DNA of 64,000 nt. Source: Brachionus rotundiformis (lineage: Eukaryota; Rotifera; Eurotatoria; Ploima; Brachionidae). Position 1 is the stretch's first letter, and the number at the start of each line of letters is the position of its first letter. The position numbers were made by a program, and so were the translations under genes. Of this stretch, positions 33,792 to 44,483 are shown one piece after another. The notes under the pieces are model-generated. The model was not told the DNA's origin, did not search any database, and worked only from the letters and a program-made list of their open reading frames with translations. The stretch lies in contig JAESIW010000207.1 of assembly GCA_016802295.1 (NCBI GenBank), positions 575,978-639,977 of the forward strand, given 5' to 3'.

Positions 33792-35199
33792 TATTCTAAA
33801 TTAAGAATAAAAAATGTTAAATGAATAATTAGGCATTTAAAAAAAAAAGTTTTATTAGCTTAGACCTATAAGCTATGAGAAAAATCAAACTCATTACCTA
33901 ACTTTTGTTTAATTAACTAGTGTAAAATCAATAAATTCAAATTTCCGTCCCTAAACTATCAAATGTTTCCTCAAGCAAATAACTTTCTATTAAATTACTT
34001 AAAAGTGAATGTTTTAAGTAGTGCTTTATGGCAATGAGTCTGGACATTTTTTAAAATTTTTACCAAATTCTAATGCAATTAACTAAATTAAAATTAAAAA
34101 AAAAAACATGCTCATTTTTTGTTTTAACAAGCTAAATTATGTACCTTGTTGATTTTTAAGGCTTTTAATTTTTTAAAATTATGTTAAATAAAGACTTTAG
34201 TATTAAAATCTCTAGAGCTCAAAGTCAATAAGCCAAAAATGCCATTAAATGATTTACAGGCGCAATTGATACAATCAACATTTTAAAGTAATTTAAAACA
34301 GCATTTTTATGAAGAAAGTAATTAATTTTTTTCAATCAAGTTACTGGAAGTAAAAAAATGTATCCAAAATTTGACTGGCAACTAAATTCTAAATAGAGAA
34401 AGCTAAATATTATATTTTAATTATTTTTTGCGATTAAATTATTTTTTAAAATGGTTTTAATTATAGTCAAAATAAATAATGAATTTGTTTTTTTAATAAC
34501 AGGTATTAGAGATAAAAAAATAGTTGAAATTTAGAAAACAAAATTTATATTTAACTATTTAGTAACTAGTAGTTTAAATATTTTTTTAATCAATTAATTG
34601 TTCTCTAAAACAAATTTAGTAAATTAAAGCACTTGATAAGTTTCATAGGCTTGGGCTCTGCTACAATAATAATATCGAAATAAAAAATATCTTAGTCATA
34701 ATCTCAACCAGAAACGCCTTTAATATAATATTATTAATTAATATTGTTTGTTTTTTTTTAATTTAAAAAAAAAATCACAAAAAATTTTAAATTCTAAGCC
34801 TGAATAAATAAATTCTTTGTTATTTTTATTGATTTACCATGGCAAGTTTAATCTGTTTGTAATTTACAGCATTTAAAGCTCACTTTACGAATATATGTTT
34901 ATATGATTTAGATAGAAAGATATATAATAGATAATTTGATTTTATTAGAAACAAATAGATAAAAAAAGTAAAGCTTTTCAATTTTTTAGTATGAAAAATG
35001 ATCTTTATAAATGACTAGCAAAGATTATTCTATTGTTTCCAAATCTGGATCGGATGCCTGGTTAACCAAGAATAGATACTGAAAAATAACTTGACAATTT
35101 TTCTTTAGTTAAATGACCATTTTTTGCTTTATTGCCAAAATTTTAAACTATAATTATGAAATAAAACTTTTTTGAAAAAAAATTAATTTAAACACTCAT
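33792..35199. other. Intergenic, no gene seen
   Basis: AT-rich sequence upstream of the orphan gene; nothing supported. Confidence 0.5.
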
Positions 35200-36870
35200 A
35201 AAACAATGTTCCACAAGCAGCACAGGGTCATTACTTTTGCATTCCACTCATGTCGATTTTTTGCTTTCACCCTTGCATCTTCCCATGAAATTCCCATTTT
35301 GGTGAACTCTTTCGTGATTGTTGACCTCCTTGCTATTGCTGGCTATTGTAGAGCTCTGTATGGTATTCGTTTTATTTTCATTCTAAGTACATGTCCAAGC
35401 CATCACAGTCTTTTGTTCTTGATACATTGACTCATTGGCTCTGATTTCGTTCTTGTGTATAGCTCATTGTTTGACATTTTTCCAGACCATTGTATCCCAA
35501 AAAGCCTTCTTAGGCTGCCTCTGTCGAAGGTGTACAGGCTATTTCTATCTAACTCAGACACTTCCTAGCATTCGCTTCCGTACATCAGTGTAGCTTTTAC
35601 CACTGTGTTGTATATCTTCTTTTGTTTTCTTGATGTAGCATTTTAATTTCCAAACTGATTTGAGTCTGGCAACTGCTTCTTTAGCTTTTGAAAGTCTAGT
35701 GGTAGTAGTAGTATATGCTGTAGGGATGGTTGTATCCTTAGCAGTAGCGTCAGTAAACGCCCTGCTTTGACAGCCTGTAGCGCTGTTCTTTGACAGTTTA
35801 TAAATTGTATTTTTTTTAGTTGAATAAATAGATAATATGTGTCAATTTAAATTGGGCAATTTATCTTACATTTTTTTAAAAGTATTTGTATAGGCTATTT
35901 TTCTGGTTTCCCCATCAAATAAATCCCAATGCCAAGCAGTTTGGTTGGTAAAAAAATGATACCTGACATCACAGTTTTTTTAACCATCCGTTCTAATTTT
36001 AATTTAGCTCGTCAGATACTACCCGCTGGGCAGTCTAGAGCATTTGAAGCAAGAGGTTGGCCACCATTTATTAACTCAACTAGATCAAGACGGTGATGAA
36101 TCTTGTGAAGCTGGATAAGATCACCTCGTGAGCGTCTATTTTCGAGTGCTTCTCATTCTTGATGCTTTTATGTGTTTCAATTGATTCACTTATAATGCTT
36201 CCTAAGTATATGAGTTCACTTACACACACAATGTTTGTGCCATCTATGCTGATAGGGGTATCCAATTTGGTATTTATGCACATGACTTTTTTATGTTCCT
36301 ATATAATTCGATTCCCAATTATCTAGCATTTTTCATCAATTTGTTTACTTGGTGATGTTTAAGTCTAGATCTTCAAACTCTAATTGTAGACCCCTCGGGA
36401 TTGAGATAGAATTCCTGGTGGGTGACATAATCGATCAAAATTAGGAACAGTGATGAAGAGAGAAGACATCCTTGCCTAATTCCTGTACAAACTTTGAAGC
36501 TTTCAGATTGTCCTTTTTCCTGAATTACGCTTTACTCCAAATTCTTAAAGAAGAATTTTAATATGTTTTCTTTTTTCTGTGCTATACCATAAGCCCATGG
36601 CCTAAAGATTATCTCTGTGAAAGGCCTTCTTGAAGTCTTTAAATTTTAACAGGCTTTTCCACTCCAGACTTTGTTCTATAATGTTTCTCATTGAAAATAC
36701 TTGGTCAATGCATCCTCTTGTCTTTTTAAATACTGTTGCTTTTTTCTAAGTATTGCGTCCAAAGTACCTCTAATTCTTCCCAGAATTATTCAACTTAACG
36801 CCTTGCTTACTGTACTAGTCAGAGCTTAGACAGTCTGTTTTCGAATATTTTAATAAGGTTCCATTCAATA
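35200..36870 (-). mobile_element. RTE-like LINE remnant, interrupted
   Basis: Read on the minus strand from 36870 down. FKVCTGIRQGCLLSSSLFLI (about 36510-36450) is the RT VRQGCLLSP block. SELIYLGSIISES (about 36225-36187) is the YLGS block. After an interruption come AKEAVARLKSVWK (about 35690-35650) and WLGHVLRMK with RIPYRALQ and LCC near 35400-35210. This WLGHVLRM C-terminus is typical of RTE/craniofacial-type endonuclease-RT LINEs. Multiple stops and frameshifts show it is dead. About 35700-36000 does not belong to it. Confidence 0.8.
35700..36000 (-). mobile_element. Probable LINE 3'-UTR insertion inside the RTE relic
   Basis: On the minus strand this segment ends in a TATACTACTACTACC tail at about 35700-35715, preceded by a moderately GC-rich stretch (AGGATACAACCATCCCTACA). 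The TAC-type tail resembles those at 14421 and 11029 on other LINE relics. It separates the YLGS and WLGHVLRM parts of the RTE element. The far boundary is unclear. Confidence 0.4.
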
Positions 36871-37535
36871 AATTACAACTTGTATTTATAAAGAGTTAGT
36901 TTCGGCTTAAGAAATTAAGTTATTCGTAGAAGATGTGGTACAACCAGAGCTTAAAATTTATTTAATTTCGAGAATGTTTTAGAATTTTCTATAAAATGTA
37001 TTAATTAGTAATTAGAACTTAAGATTTAGCTATAGGATACTACAGCTTACTTTTGGTAACAGAGTTACATTTTATTCCCTTCTTTTGGAAGCTTAACTAT
37101 GAGATCTCTTGACCAGTTCTCTGATATGTCTCTTTGAAACCATTATTGCTGAAGAGATCGTGTAATATCCCTATTGTAAACATTTAATCAGCTTTTAGCA
37201 TTTCCGCAGTGACGGATTCTTCAAAGCCTGTATGAATCTGGCCTGTATAAGTTCAATGTTAATGTCATCAAAAAATGGATATTTAATTAGATTATCATTT
37301 TTTAAATTATTTAATTAAAGAAAAGCAATATTTATATAACTAGCTTTAATTTGTATTATTTTTCTTTGTTTTTTACAACTTTTTTTTACTCTTGAAATTA
37401 AAAAAAAATATTTTTTCTATTTTATTATTCAAATTAATTAAGAATTTATTTAAAAAATTTATCAAGAATTTTAAATAAAAAAATTGTAGGTAAAATTTTG
37501 TTTTTTTAAGCTTTAATTTAAGCTCAATTAAAATA
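36871..37535. other. Intergenic, no gene seen
   Basis: AT-rich, 3' of the AMN1 gene. Confidence 0.45.
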
Positions 37536-38249
37536 CTAATATATGGTCCAAGTTATGTGTTTTACTCTTTGATTGCTTCTTGCCATGTAATCTTCCAAAG
37601 CAACTCTTGACGCTGGCGTTACTTTTGGACACGAGTCAAATAAAAGATATTTCACTCTTTCACAATACATCAGAATACATTCAATCGACTGGTCAGATAT
37701 CATATTGCAATGTGCCACATGAATTTCGTTTATGGTTTTAGCTATGTTATGTTTGGAAAACATAAAAAATATACCATCATCTGTTACCTAGATTAAAATT
37801 GATCAAAAAAATATAAGTTGTCTTTATAAATGAATTACTCTTGTTCCATTAAGTCTAACACATTCAAGTTCATTACAATAATTACCTAGGGCTTTCAAAG
37901 TTTTATCAGTTATCAGCGGACAGTAGGCTACACTTAAAATTCTAAGCTTGGGACATGATTCGGCTACAGTTTCTATACATTCGTCATCTATCAGCGAACA
38001 ACGGGCCAGCAAAATGGAATTTAGATATTGGCAATTTTGCGACAATAAGGCTACCCCTAAAAAGAAAGATAAATATCGGTATTAAAAAGATCTGATTTTA
38101 CCTGCAGCACTCACTGAGATTCTAGGTACCGCACGAGAGTCGAGCACGATTTTCCTTAAGTTCTTACATATTGAGATTTTGAGAAGACCTTTATCGGTTA
38201 CTTGGTCGCATTCACTCAGGTCCAATTCACGAGTATTTTCACCAAGAAA
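37536..38249 (-). CDS. AMN1: AMN1-like leucine-rich-repeat protein, 5' exons unresolved
   Basis: AMN1 is an LRR protein of the F-box/LRR fold lacking the F-box; in yeast it antagonises the mitotic exit network, while the animal role is poorly known. Three exons: 38249-38102, 38056-37839, 37787-37536, all in phase, giving 205 residues. Cysteine-containing LRRs: TRELDLSECDQVTDKGLLKI, LNSILLARCSLIDDECIETV, LRILSVAYCPLITDKTLKAL, INEIHVAHCNMISDQSIECI and VKYLLFDSCPKVT. The C-terminal VKHITWTIY corresponds to KQVTWTVY at the end of vertebrate AMN1, which is why I prefer it to FBXL2/20. The first exon here starts mid-protein; about 50 N-terminal residues and the start codon should lie above 38249 but I could not place them (an ATG at about 38382 leads into a stop). 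Confidence 0.85.
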
Positions 38250-39244
38250 CTTAAAATAAAAAACTTAGAGCTTTAGATCTAATTTATTCAAAATTGGTTC
38301 CCAATGGTATTTGCGCAAAAGTTGGCTCAATGGCTCAAGAAAAATGATAATTTCCTTTTATTCGCATCTGAAAGACGAATCATATGAAAATTTTACAATG
38401 TTTTGGTAAACCAATTGAAGAGATAATTAAAATTATTAAAAATTTTGTTTGGAGAGTTTATAAATGTTTTGTTAATATTAACTGATTTGAATATAATATT
38501 TAAGAAGAGGATAATTTAAAAATATCCATTTTTGAATATTAAAAAGGTTGAAAATAAATTTTTGTTATTCATCTTTAATAAAAATGGCCGGACAGGTTAT
38601 CTGTAATCTAAAATGATAACATAAATTCAAGGCCGATAAAAATATAAAAATAAGAAAACATAAATTTATATGAGAAAAAATTTAAAAAAATTGTTAATAC
38701 AACTTTCTTAAATATTGTACAATTAAAAAAAACCCTAAGCTATTTCCAATTTGTGGAGCATACATGGAAGGATTTCGAGGAGTCAACTTGCATATAGCTC
38801 GAAGTCATAAAAAATAAGATTAATAAGTTAAATTTTATATTTGGTTTTTAGATTGAATTGAAATAAATTGAGAGTAGACTAGTATTAAAATTAATAAAAT
38901 CGTAGATTAATATTTTTTATTTTCTAAGAATTTTTATTGATGTTTTATTTTCTAATAGAGCTAAAATTGGATAGTTATTGGCAAGAAACAATTGATTATT
39001 TAAAAAAATGAATTTATGTTTAAATTTTGATAGCTTTTTTGCATTAAAGAACTCAATCTGTCTGTCTTTAAAAAAAATTGGCAAATTTGAATTTGAAAAA
39101 AGGCCAAAGCTTGGAATATAATACAAAATAATTTTTATATTTAATAGAATTTCTCTCAAATTCAAATGGATCGAATTTTTTTTATTAATCTTAAATCTTA
39201 AATAAAATTATTAATAAAACTGTTTTTATTATTATAAATAAAAA
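38250..39244. other. Upstream of AMN1; missing first exon(s) expected here
   Basis: AT-rich. An 82-codon minus-strand frame (39165-38917) is Phe/Leu/Lys/Asn-rich and unsupported. The AMN1 start should lie in or beyond this stretch. Confidence 0.4.
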
Positions 39245-40235
39245 CTATATGTTGAATAATGTCCAAAACCATTGTGAAGCTTATGCTGACAACACAAAAA
39301 TAATATCAAAATTTGAAAATTCCAAATCGATTTATAGCCTTAAAGATATATCGATTTATGGATATAGATAGAGTGTGTAAATGGTAAAAATAATTATCGA
39401 CCTAGCTTAATGAAGATAAATGTAAAGTTGTTCATATTGGCAACAAAAATCCAGAGTTTGATTATAAAATTGGTTTGAAAACCTTGAGTAAGTCAAAATT
39501 CGAAAGAGATTTGGGTATTTACATACAGAGTGATTTAAAATGGGTTACACAAGTCAAAAATGCTACAACTAGAGCAAATAGAATGTTGGGTTTTATTAAT
39601 AAAGCATTTAAGTATGCCTGTAGCGAGATTATCAAATTATTGTATTGTTCAATGGTTAGACTGCACCTGGAATATGCTATCAGTAAATGGCGTCCTTGTT
39701 TAGAAAAAGATATAAATAAGCTTGAGAGAGTTCAAAGAAGAGCTACTTAGTTAATTCCAAAAGAGGGCGGCTTAGACTACCAACAACGCTTGTTGAGACT
39801 AGATTTAACTAATTTGAGTTCAAGGAGATTAAGAGGTAATCTAATTCAGATGTATAAATTGTTAAACAATTAAAAAGAAATCAGATTTAATAAAGGAATC
39901 AACTATTGTCTTGATACAAAAACTGGTAGTTAAAGATGCGAATTGAGAAGCAATAGCTATTGTCTAACTAGTGAAAGAATAAAAAATTGTCTTCCGAGAC
40001 ATAACTTTTTTCAAATACAATTGAGAATGGATGTAATAAACTCCCGGAAGATGTAGTAAAAGCCAAGAATAGTTTTTAAGCGAGGCTTGATGGCTGTTTT
40101 ATATTCAATTTTTTTGTTAATAATTTGCAAATAAAAATTTTTAAGTACAGACTGATCCACATTGGGATAAATCTTTTGGCAACGAGCAATTAATGGCAAG
40201 CAGAATTTTAAACTATCTCAACTTACTAGTTCTAT
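39245..40235 (+). mobile_element. LINE relic (CR1/Jockey-like RT, C-terminal half and 3' UTR)
   Basis: CEAYADNTKIISKFE (about 39269-39315) stands for the RT YADD catalytic block, with the second Asp replaced by Asn. Then come VVHIGNKNPEFDYKI and, in a 91-codon open frame (39475-39750), RDLGIYIQSDLKWVTQVKNA, NRMLGFINKAF and LERVQRRAT. Further on, broken frames give LPEDVVKAKNSF and ARLDGCF (about 40040-40100). The tail to about 40235 is probably 3' UTR. Stops and frameshifts throughout. Nearly the same sequence as 13990-14430. Confidence 0.85.
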
Positions 40236-40609
40236 GTTACTATCTGTTAGATAGCCTCGCTTACTGAACGTATTTAGAAGAGATGTTAGCAAATTTTTTG
40301 GCAAATATGACAGCCTATTTACATCAATTTGTCCACATTTTACCATATTTGAAACAATGGCCAAACACCTGTTTTAACACAACAATTAAAAATACTTCAA
40401 AATCAATTTAGAAAAATAGATATACAAATTGACCAGCGTTTGATCATGATTGATCCTCATGAACAGTCGTCGAGACTCCATAATTTAGAAATTTTTTTTT
40501 TTAATTTATTTTTTAATAAAAGAAAAAAATAAAAACATTAACAAAATAAAATTCCCATTTAGATTAATCCCCATAACAACTAATTATATGTACACGTTCA
40601 CGTGATAAT
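40236..40609. other. Intergenic between LINE and BTB gene
   Basis: No gene seen; the 3' end of the minus-strand BTB transcript should lie here. Confidence 0.45.
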
Positions 40610-42232
40610 CTACGAACATGAATTCAAAAATATAATTTCTGGTATTTGACCATCTTCGACCGAAGTACCATTGTTGTTTCCGCTAGCATACTGAAAATTG
40701 AAGGTTACTTTGACTCCCGGAGAGACCTCGTGGCCAATCTGTCTCAAGCCCTTTGTGCCATAGTAAGAATCAGGACCTTTAAGTGTGGCCGAAGCGATGT
40801 AGTCCGTGTCAGCGAGAATCTCAACCGGATCCTTGAAATAAACAGAAAATGTTGAATTGGATCCATCACAGGTAAAACTGGTCGTGTTCTGGGCACATGT
40901 CTTGTACGAGTCGTAATGAATGAGTTGAATTACCACTTGGTATTCGCATTTGCCATAAATAGACCCGTACAAGCCAAAGCCTAGCACGAATATTTTGCGA
41001 TTGACAGAAAAGCGAACTCGGTCCGATGTGCCCGAGTAGCCCCATCTGGACTCAACTTGGCAAAACCGGTTTATCACTTGTTCTTTGTCTCCAACACAAC
41101 TTCTAGGTGTGCAAATGTAGCCCAGATTTTTGGCCGACACTGACACATCATTTGCCAAAGTCAAATAGATAAACAAATCAACTATTGACTTTTCATCCAA
41201 TATCCTTGTCTCTTCACAGCTCATTGCTTTGGCAAACTCTTCTTTGCTCATTAGGGGAAACCTGATCAAGCCTATGGCATCGCCAAGCACTTTTTTCTGA
41301 TGTTCTTTATTGACTGGATTTAAGTTTTGTTTGGTGCACTGATTCTGTGCCCATTTGATTATATAATTGTACAATTTAAACTCGCCAATGCCCAGCGAGT
41401 CTCTTTTAAGTATTAGTACCAAAGTATTTAGATTAATGTCCAAAAAGCATTCGGAAGAAAAAGAATCATTGGTGTTGCGATCGATGACATTTAGGCAAAG
41501 ATCGGCCAGCTTGGGCTCGTCAAAGAGCAGTGCTTGTTCCAAAAGCATGAATGCATTGTCTGCATTCAGATTGTTTTTCAAAAAGTTGACGCACTCTTTT
41601 TCCAATGTGTCCACGGCATATTTTTTGGATATGTACAGAGTGTTCATTACTGAATCGGGACCGATGTTCAGCTCATCGGTGTACAAATATTTGAGCATTT
41701 GCTTGAAAGAGAGAGGATCGGCATCAGGTATTTGGACCTCGGGGTCAGTATGCATCTGTGAGCCTGTGCCGTAGAACATGGCCATAAAAACCGGACTACC
41801 AATGCTCAGAACGAGCTTGTGGGCTGGTACGCGCTCGGCATAGGAGTTTTTGTCTTTGCCGACCAGAAAAAACACGTCAGCCAGTGAGTCGTTCAGATAG
41901 AGATAGTTGAGCCGCTCGATGATGCATGAGTCACGTGTCTAGGCAATATTTTAGTCTTGTAAAAGTTTGTCACAAATACTTACCACTCGTGCGACTTGCT
42001 CCAAGTCAAAGTTGTGTGAGCTTGAGTTCTTGAGCTTGGCAAAATTGGAAGCATTTTGTGATTGTGAACTTGTTCGGTTTAGGTTCTCCTGAGCCATGTT
42101 TTCGCAAGCATTGTTCAGATTGTTGGCATTTTTGGATTTTTTTTCGCTACAAGATTCTTGTTTATCTGTTACGCAATTTTTACATCTAGCTAATGTTGCT
42201 TGGTAATTATGTAGCTGATTATTTTTGGACAT
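40610..42232 (-). CDS. BTB-BACK-PHR domain protein (BTBD1/2/3/6 family)
   Basis: Predicted substrate adaptor for Cullin-3 ubiquitin ligase. Two exons: 42232-41984 and 41938-40610 with a 45-base intron, total 525 residues. Residues 1-83 are a polar Asn/Ser/Lys-rich leader. BTB (about 84-210) has LADVFFLVG, VPAHKLVLSIGSPVFMAMFY and YLYTDELNI. BACK (about 215-330) follows, including VLILKRDSLGIGEFKLYNYI. The C-terminal PHR domain (about 370-525) has DRVRFSVNRKIFVLGFGLYG, GKCEYQVVIQ and YIASATLKGPDSYYG. Start at 42232 is preferred; an in-frame ATG at 42286 would add a Cys/Val run encoded by a CA microsatellite (42269-42287), which looks like 5' UTR. Which BTBD paralog it matches cannot be decided by eye. 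Confidence 0.93.
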
Positions 42233-42268
42233 AAAACTTCTGCTTATGTTCAATAAAGTGCTTTCAGC

Positions 42269-42287
42269 GCACACACACACACACACA
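42269..42287. repeat. CA dinucleotide repeat in the BTB gene 5' region
   Basis: About nine CA units just upstream of the preferred BTB start on the minus strand (GT repeat in the transcript). Confidence 0.8.
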
Positions 42288-43269
42288 TAAAAAACTCAAA
42301 AAATCATAAATTATTTTTTTCAAGCTAAAATTATTAAATTTTTAGCTAGAAACAAATTTAAGTCAACAAATTAAGTACATTTTTTTGCTTGGTATCTTGC
42401 AAAGCTCGAATTTGGTTCTATTTTTTGTTTTTGAGAATAGTTTTGTGACAATTTGGCACGAAAAGGTTCTGTTTTTATTTGATGGAAACAAAGCTTGGCC
42501 AAAATGGATATGCTGCTGGTTTTGTCTTGTTCTTTATAAAGTCTCTTAATGAGATATTTTAGAAAAAAATTAATCAATTTATTAATATCTTTATTTAAAT
42601 TAAAATAGAAAAATTTAGTTTTTTTAAAAAAAATTGAAAATTGTGTCATGAAACATCAAAAATTCTGAATTAATACTTTGAAATTAGAACCAAATACATT
42701 AACCAAATATTAGTTGAAATATAATATTTAAACTTTAATCTATTTAAAGATAATGAAATTCTTAACTAGGGATGTTTGGTTAGCGTTGGAAAAACCTTGA
42801 AAATTTTCTTAGTCTTGTAAAATTGTATTTGGTTTCAAGGCTTAAGTGTTTTCGTAAATAAAAATAAATAATAAAAAATTTTACTACTTTGAAAATATTT
42901 TTTTACTCAGTAACAATTGGATATATTTATTTTGATTATATTCAAAATGGTTTAATTTTTGTAAAGAAGTATTTTAAAGTTGCCTACTAATTACTATAAA
43001 AATTATTTTCTATAATTAAAAAAAATTATCTATATTAGCTTAAAACAATGTATTTTTTGACCAATTTTTCAGCCAAAGTAATAAAGAAAGAAAATGTTTT
43101 TGCAAATTATCATGTCACAGAGTTACATTTTAATAGAATTAATTATATTTGTGTGTAAAAGATAATTTCAAAAACTGATTAAAATTTTTCTAGTAATTAT
43201 ATCATTTTGTTCACTCGACAACAATTATCTATTCAAAAGATTTAGAATTGTTTAGATACTTTTATCCGG
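42288..43269. other. Upstream of BTB gene, no supported gene
   Basis: A 92-codon minus-strand frame (42649-42371) is Lys/Phe/Asn-rich and may be 5' UTR or chance. Otherwise AT-rich. Confidence 0.4.
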
Positions 43270-43496
43270 TCAGTCAGACGGTTTCATATTTTATTTCATA
43301 TTTATGGCCGCTAAAAAAATACGGGAAAAAAATAGATTTAAAAAAAAACAACAAAATAGATATTTTATCAAAATTGAAAATAAATATTTTAATAAAAAAA
43401 TCTTTTTTTTAGTTTAATTTTTTTTCCAATTTAATTATTTTTTCTCGTATTTCGATGGCACAAATAAAAATGAGACCGCCTGGGTGACCGACCAAG
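43270..43496. mobile_element. Inverted-repeat element (family B), imperfect
   Basis: The left end GGTCAGTCAGACGGTTTCAT...AAATACGGGAAAAAA and the reverse complement of the right end GGTCGGTCACCCAGGCGGTC...GAAATACGAGAAAAAA are about 70-80% alike over some 60 bases. The interior is pure A/T. It shares the AATACGGG motif and AT-rich GATATTTTAT interior with the element at 47763. Confidence 0.5.
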
Positions 43497-44483
43497 TGAC
43501 CGCTGCCAATTTGATCTGGCTGCTTCAAACACTATCTTTTAGATAAATCTTTTTGAGTAATCTGTCAATTAATAGATGTGATTTTTGTATTGATGGTAAT
43601 GTTAGCTCTTGATTGATTTTCTTTCTTCTTCAAACCACCATTTATCTAAATTTGTATTTGCTGACCGGTCTACTTGTATACTAAAATCATGATCAAGTCT
43701 TTTTTGGCATAAAAAAAAGTTTTAATTCAGATGGCAGGAAATTAAAATTCAACCAGAGAGAAAATAAAAACTTGATCCAAATGCTTAGGAAACAACCAAA
43801 GATACTTCATAACATAATTCTTCAATTTTTAATTACCATTGAATACAAAATTTCTTTTTAATATTTTTTAATAATAGATTTTCTTTAAACACCTTAAAGA
43901 ATATTTTATTTTTACAAATATAAATTATAAGTGATAAGTTTTTTTGTTCAGATTTTTGCATTAAAAAAAAATAAATTGGCTCTGGATGAATTGAACCAAA
44001 TTTAAAGGCTATTAATCAAAAAATATTTTAACTAAATTATACCAGAAATCTTTTTCTGAAAATTTAATTTGATATTAAAATTTAAATTTTAACTTTACCA
44101 TTTTTTTTCTTTTGCAAGCTAAATGAATCATATAATTAGAAAAATTCATACACAAAATTATGTTTATTATAAATATTAAATAGTTTTAGCTTTTTTTCAA
44201 ATTTTCAAATTTTTTTAAGGTTTATTTTATAATTAAAAAGAAATCAAAAAATAAATTGTGAGATATTTGAAATTTTTCAAACGACGGTTTTGCCAAGAAA
44301 ATCCTGACTTTTAACTCATATAAATTTTTTTAAAATAAACTCTTGATTTAACATATAATTTTTTTTTTAAATAAAATATATACACGTATTCAAATATTTT
44401 TTGATTATTTTTGGTAATTAAGTAAAAATATCTTGAGTCAGAACATGATAAAATTTTGACATCTAGCAGTTGGAATCAAGAAA
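43497..44483. other. Upstream of ACBD3, no gene seen
   Basis: AT-rich; promoter of ACBD3 expected near its right end but no motif is recognisable. Confidence 0.45.

Noticed and set aside
38917..39165. 82-codon minus-strand frame as the missing AMN1 5' exon
   Set aside because: Its sequence has no AMN1-like LRR character and no splice phase linking it to the exon at 38249.
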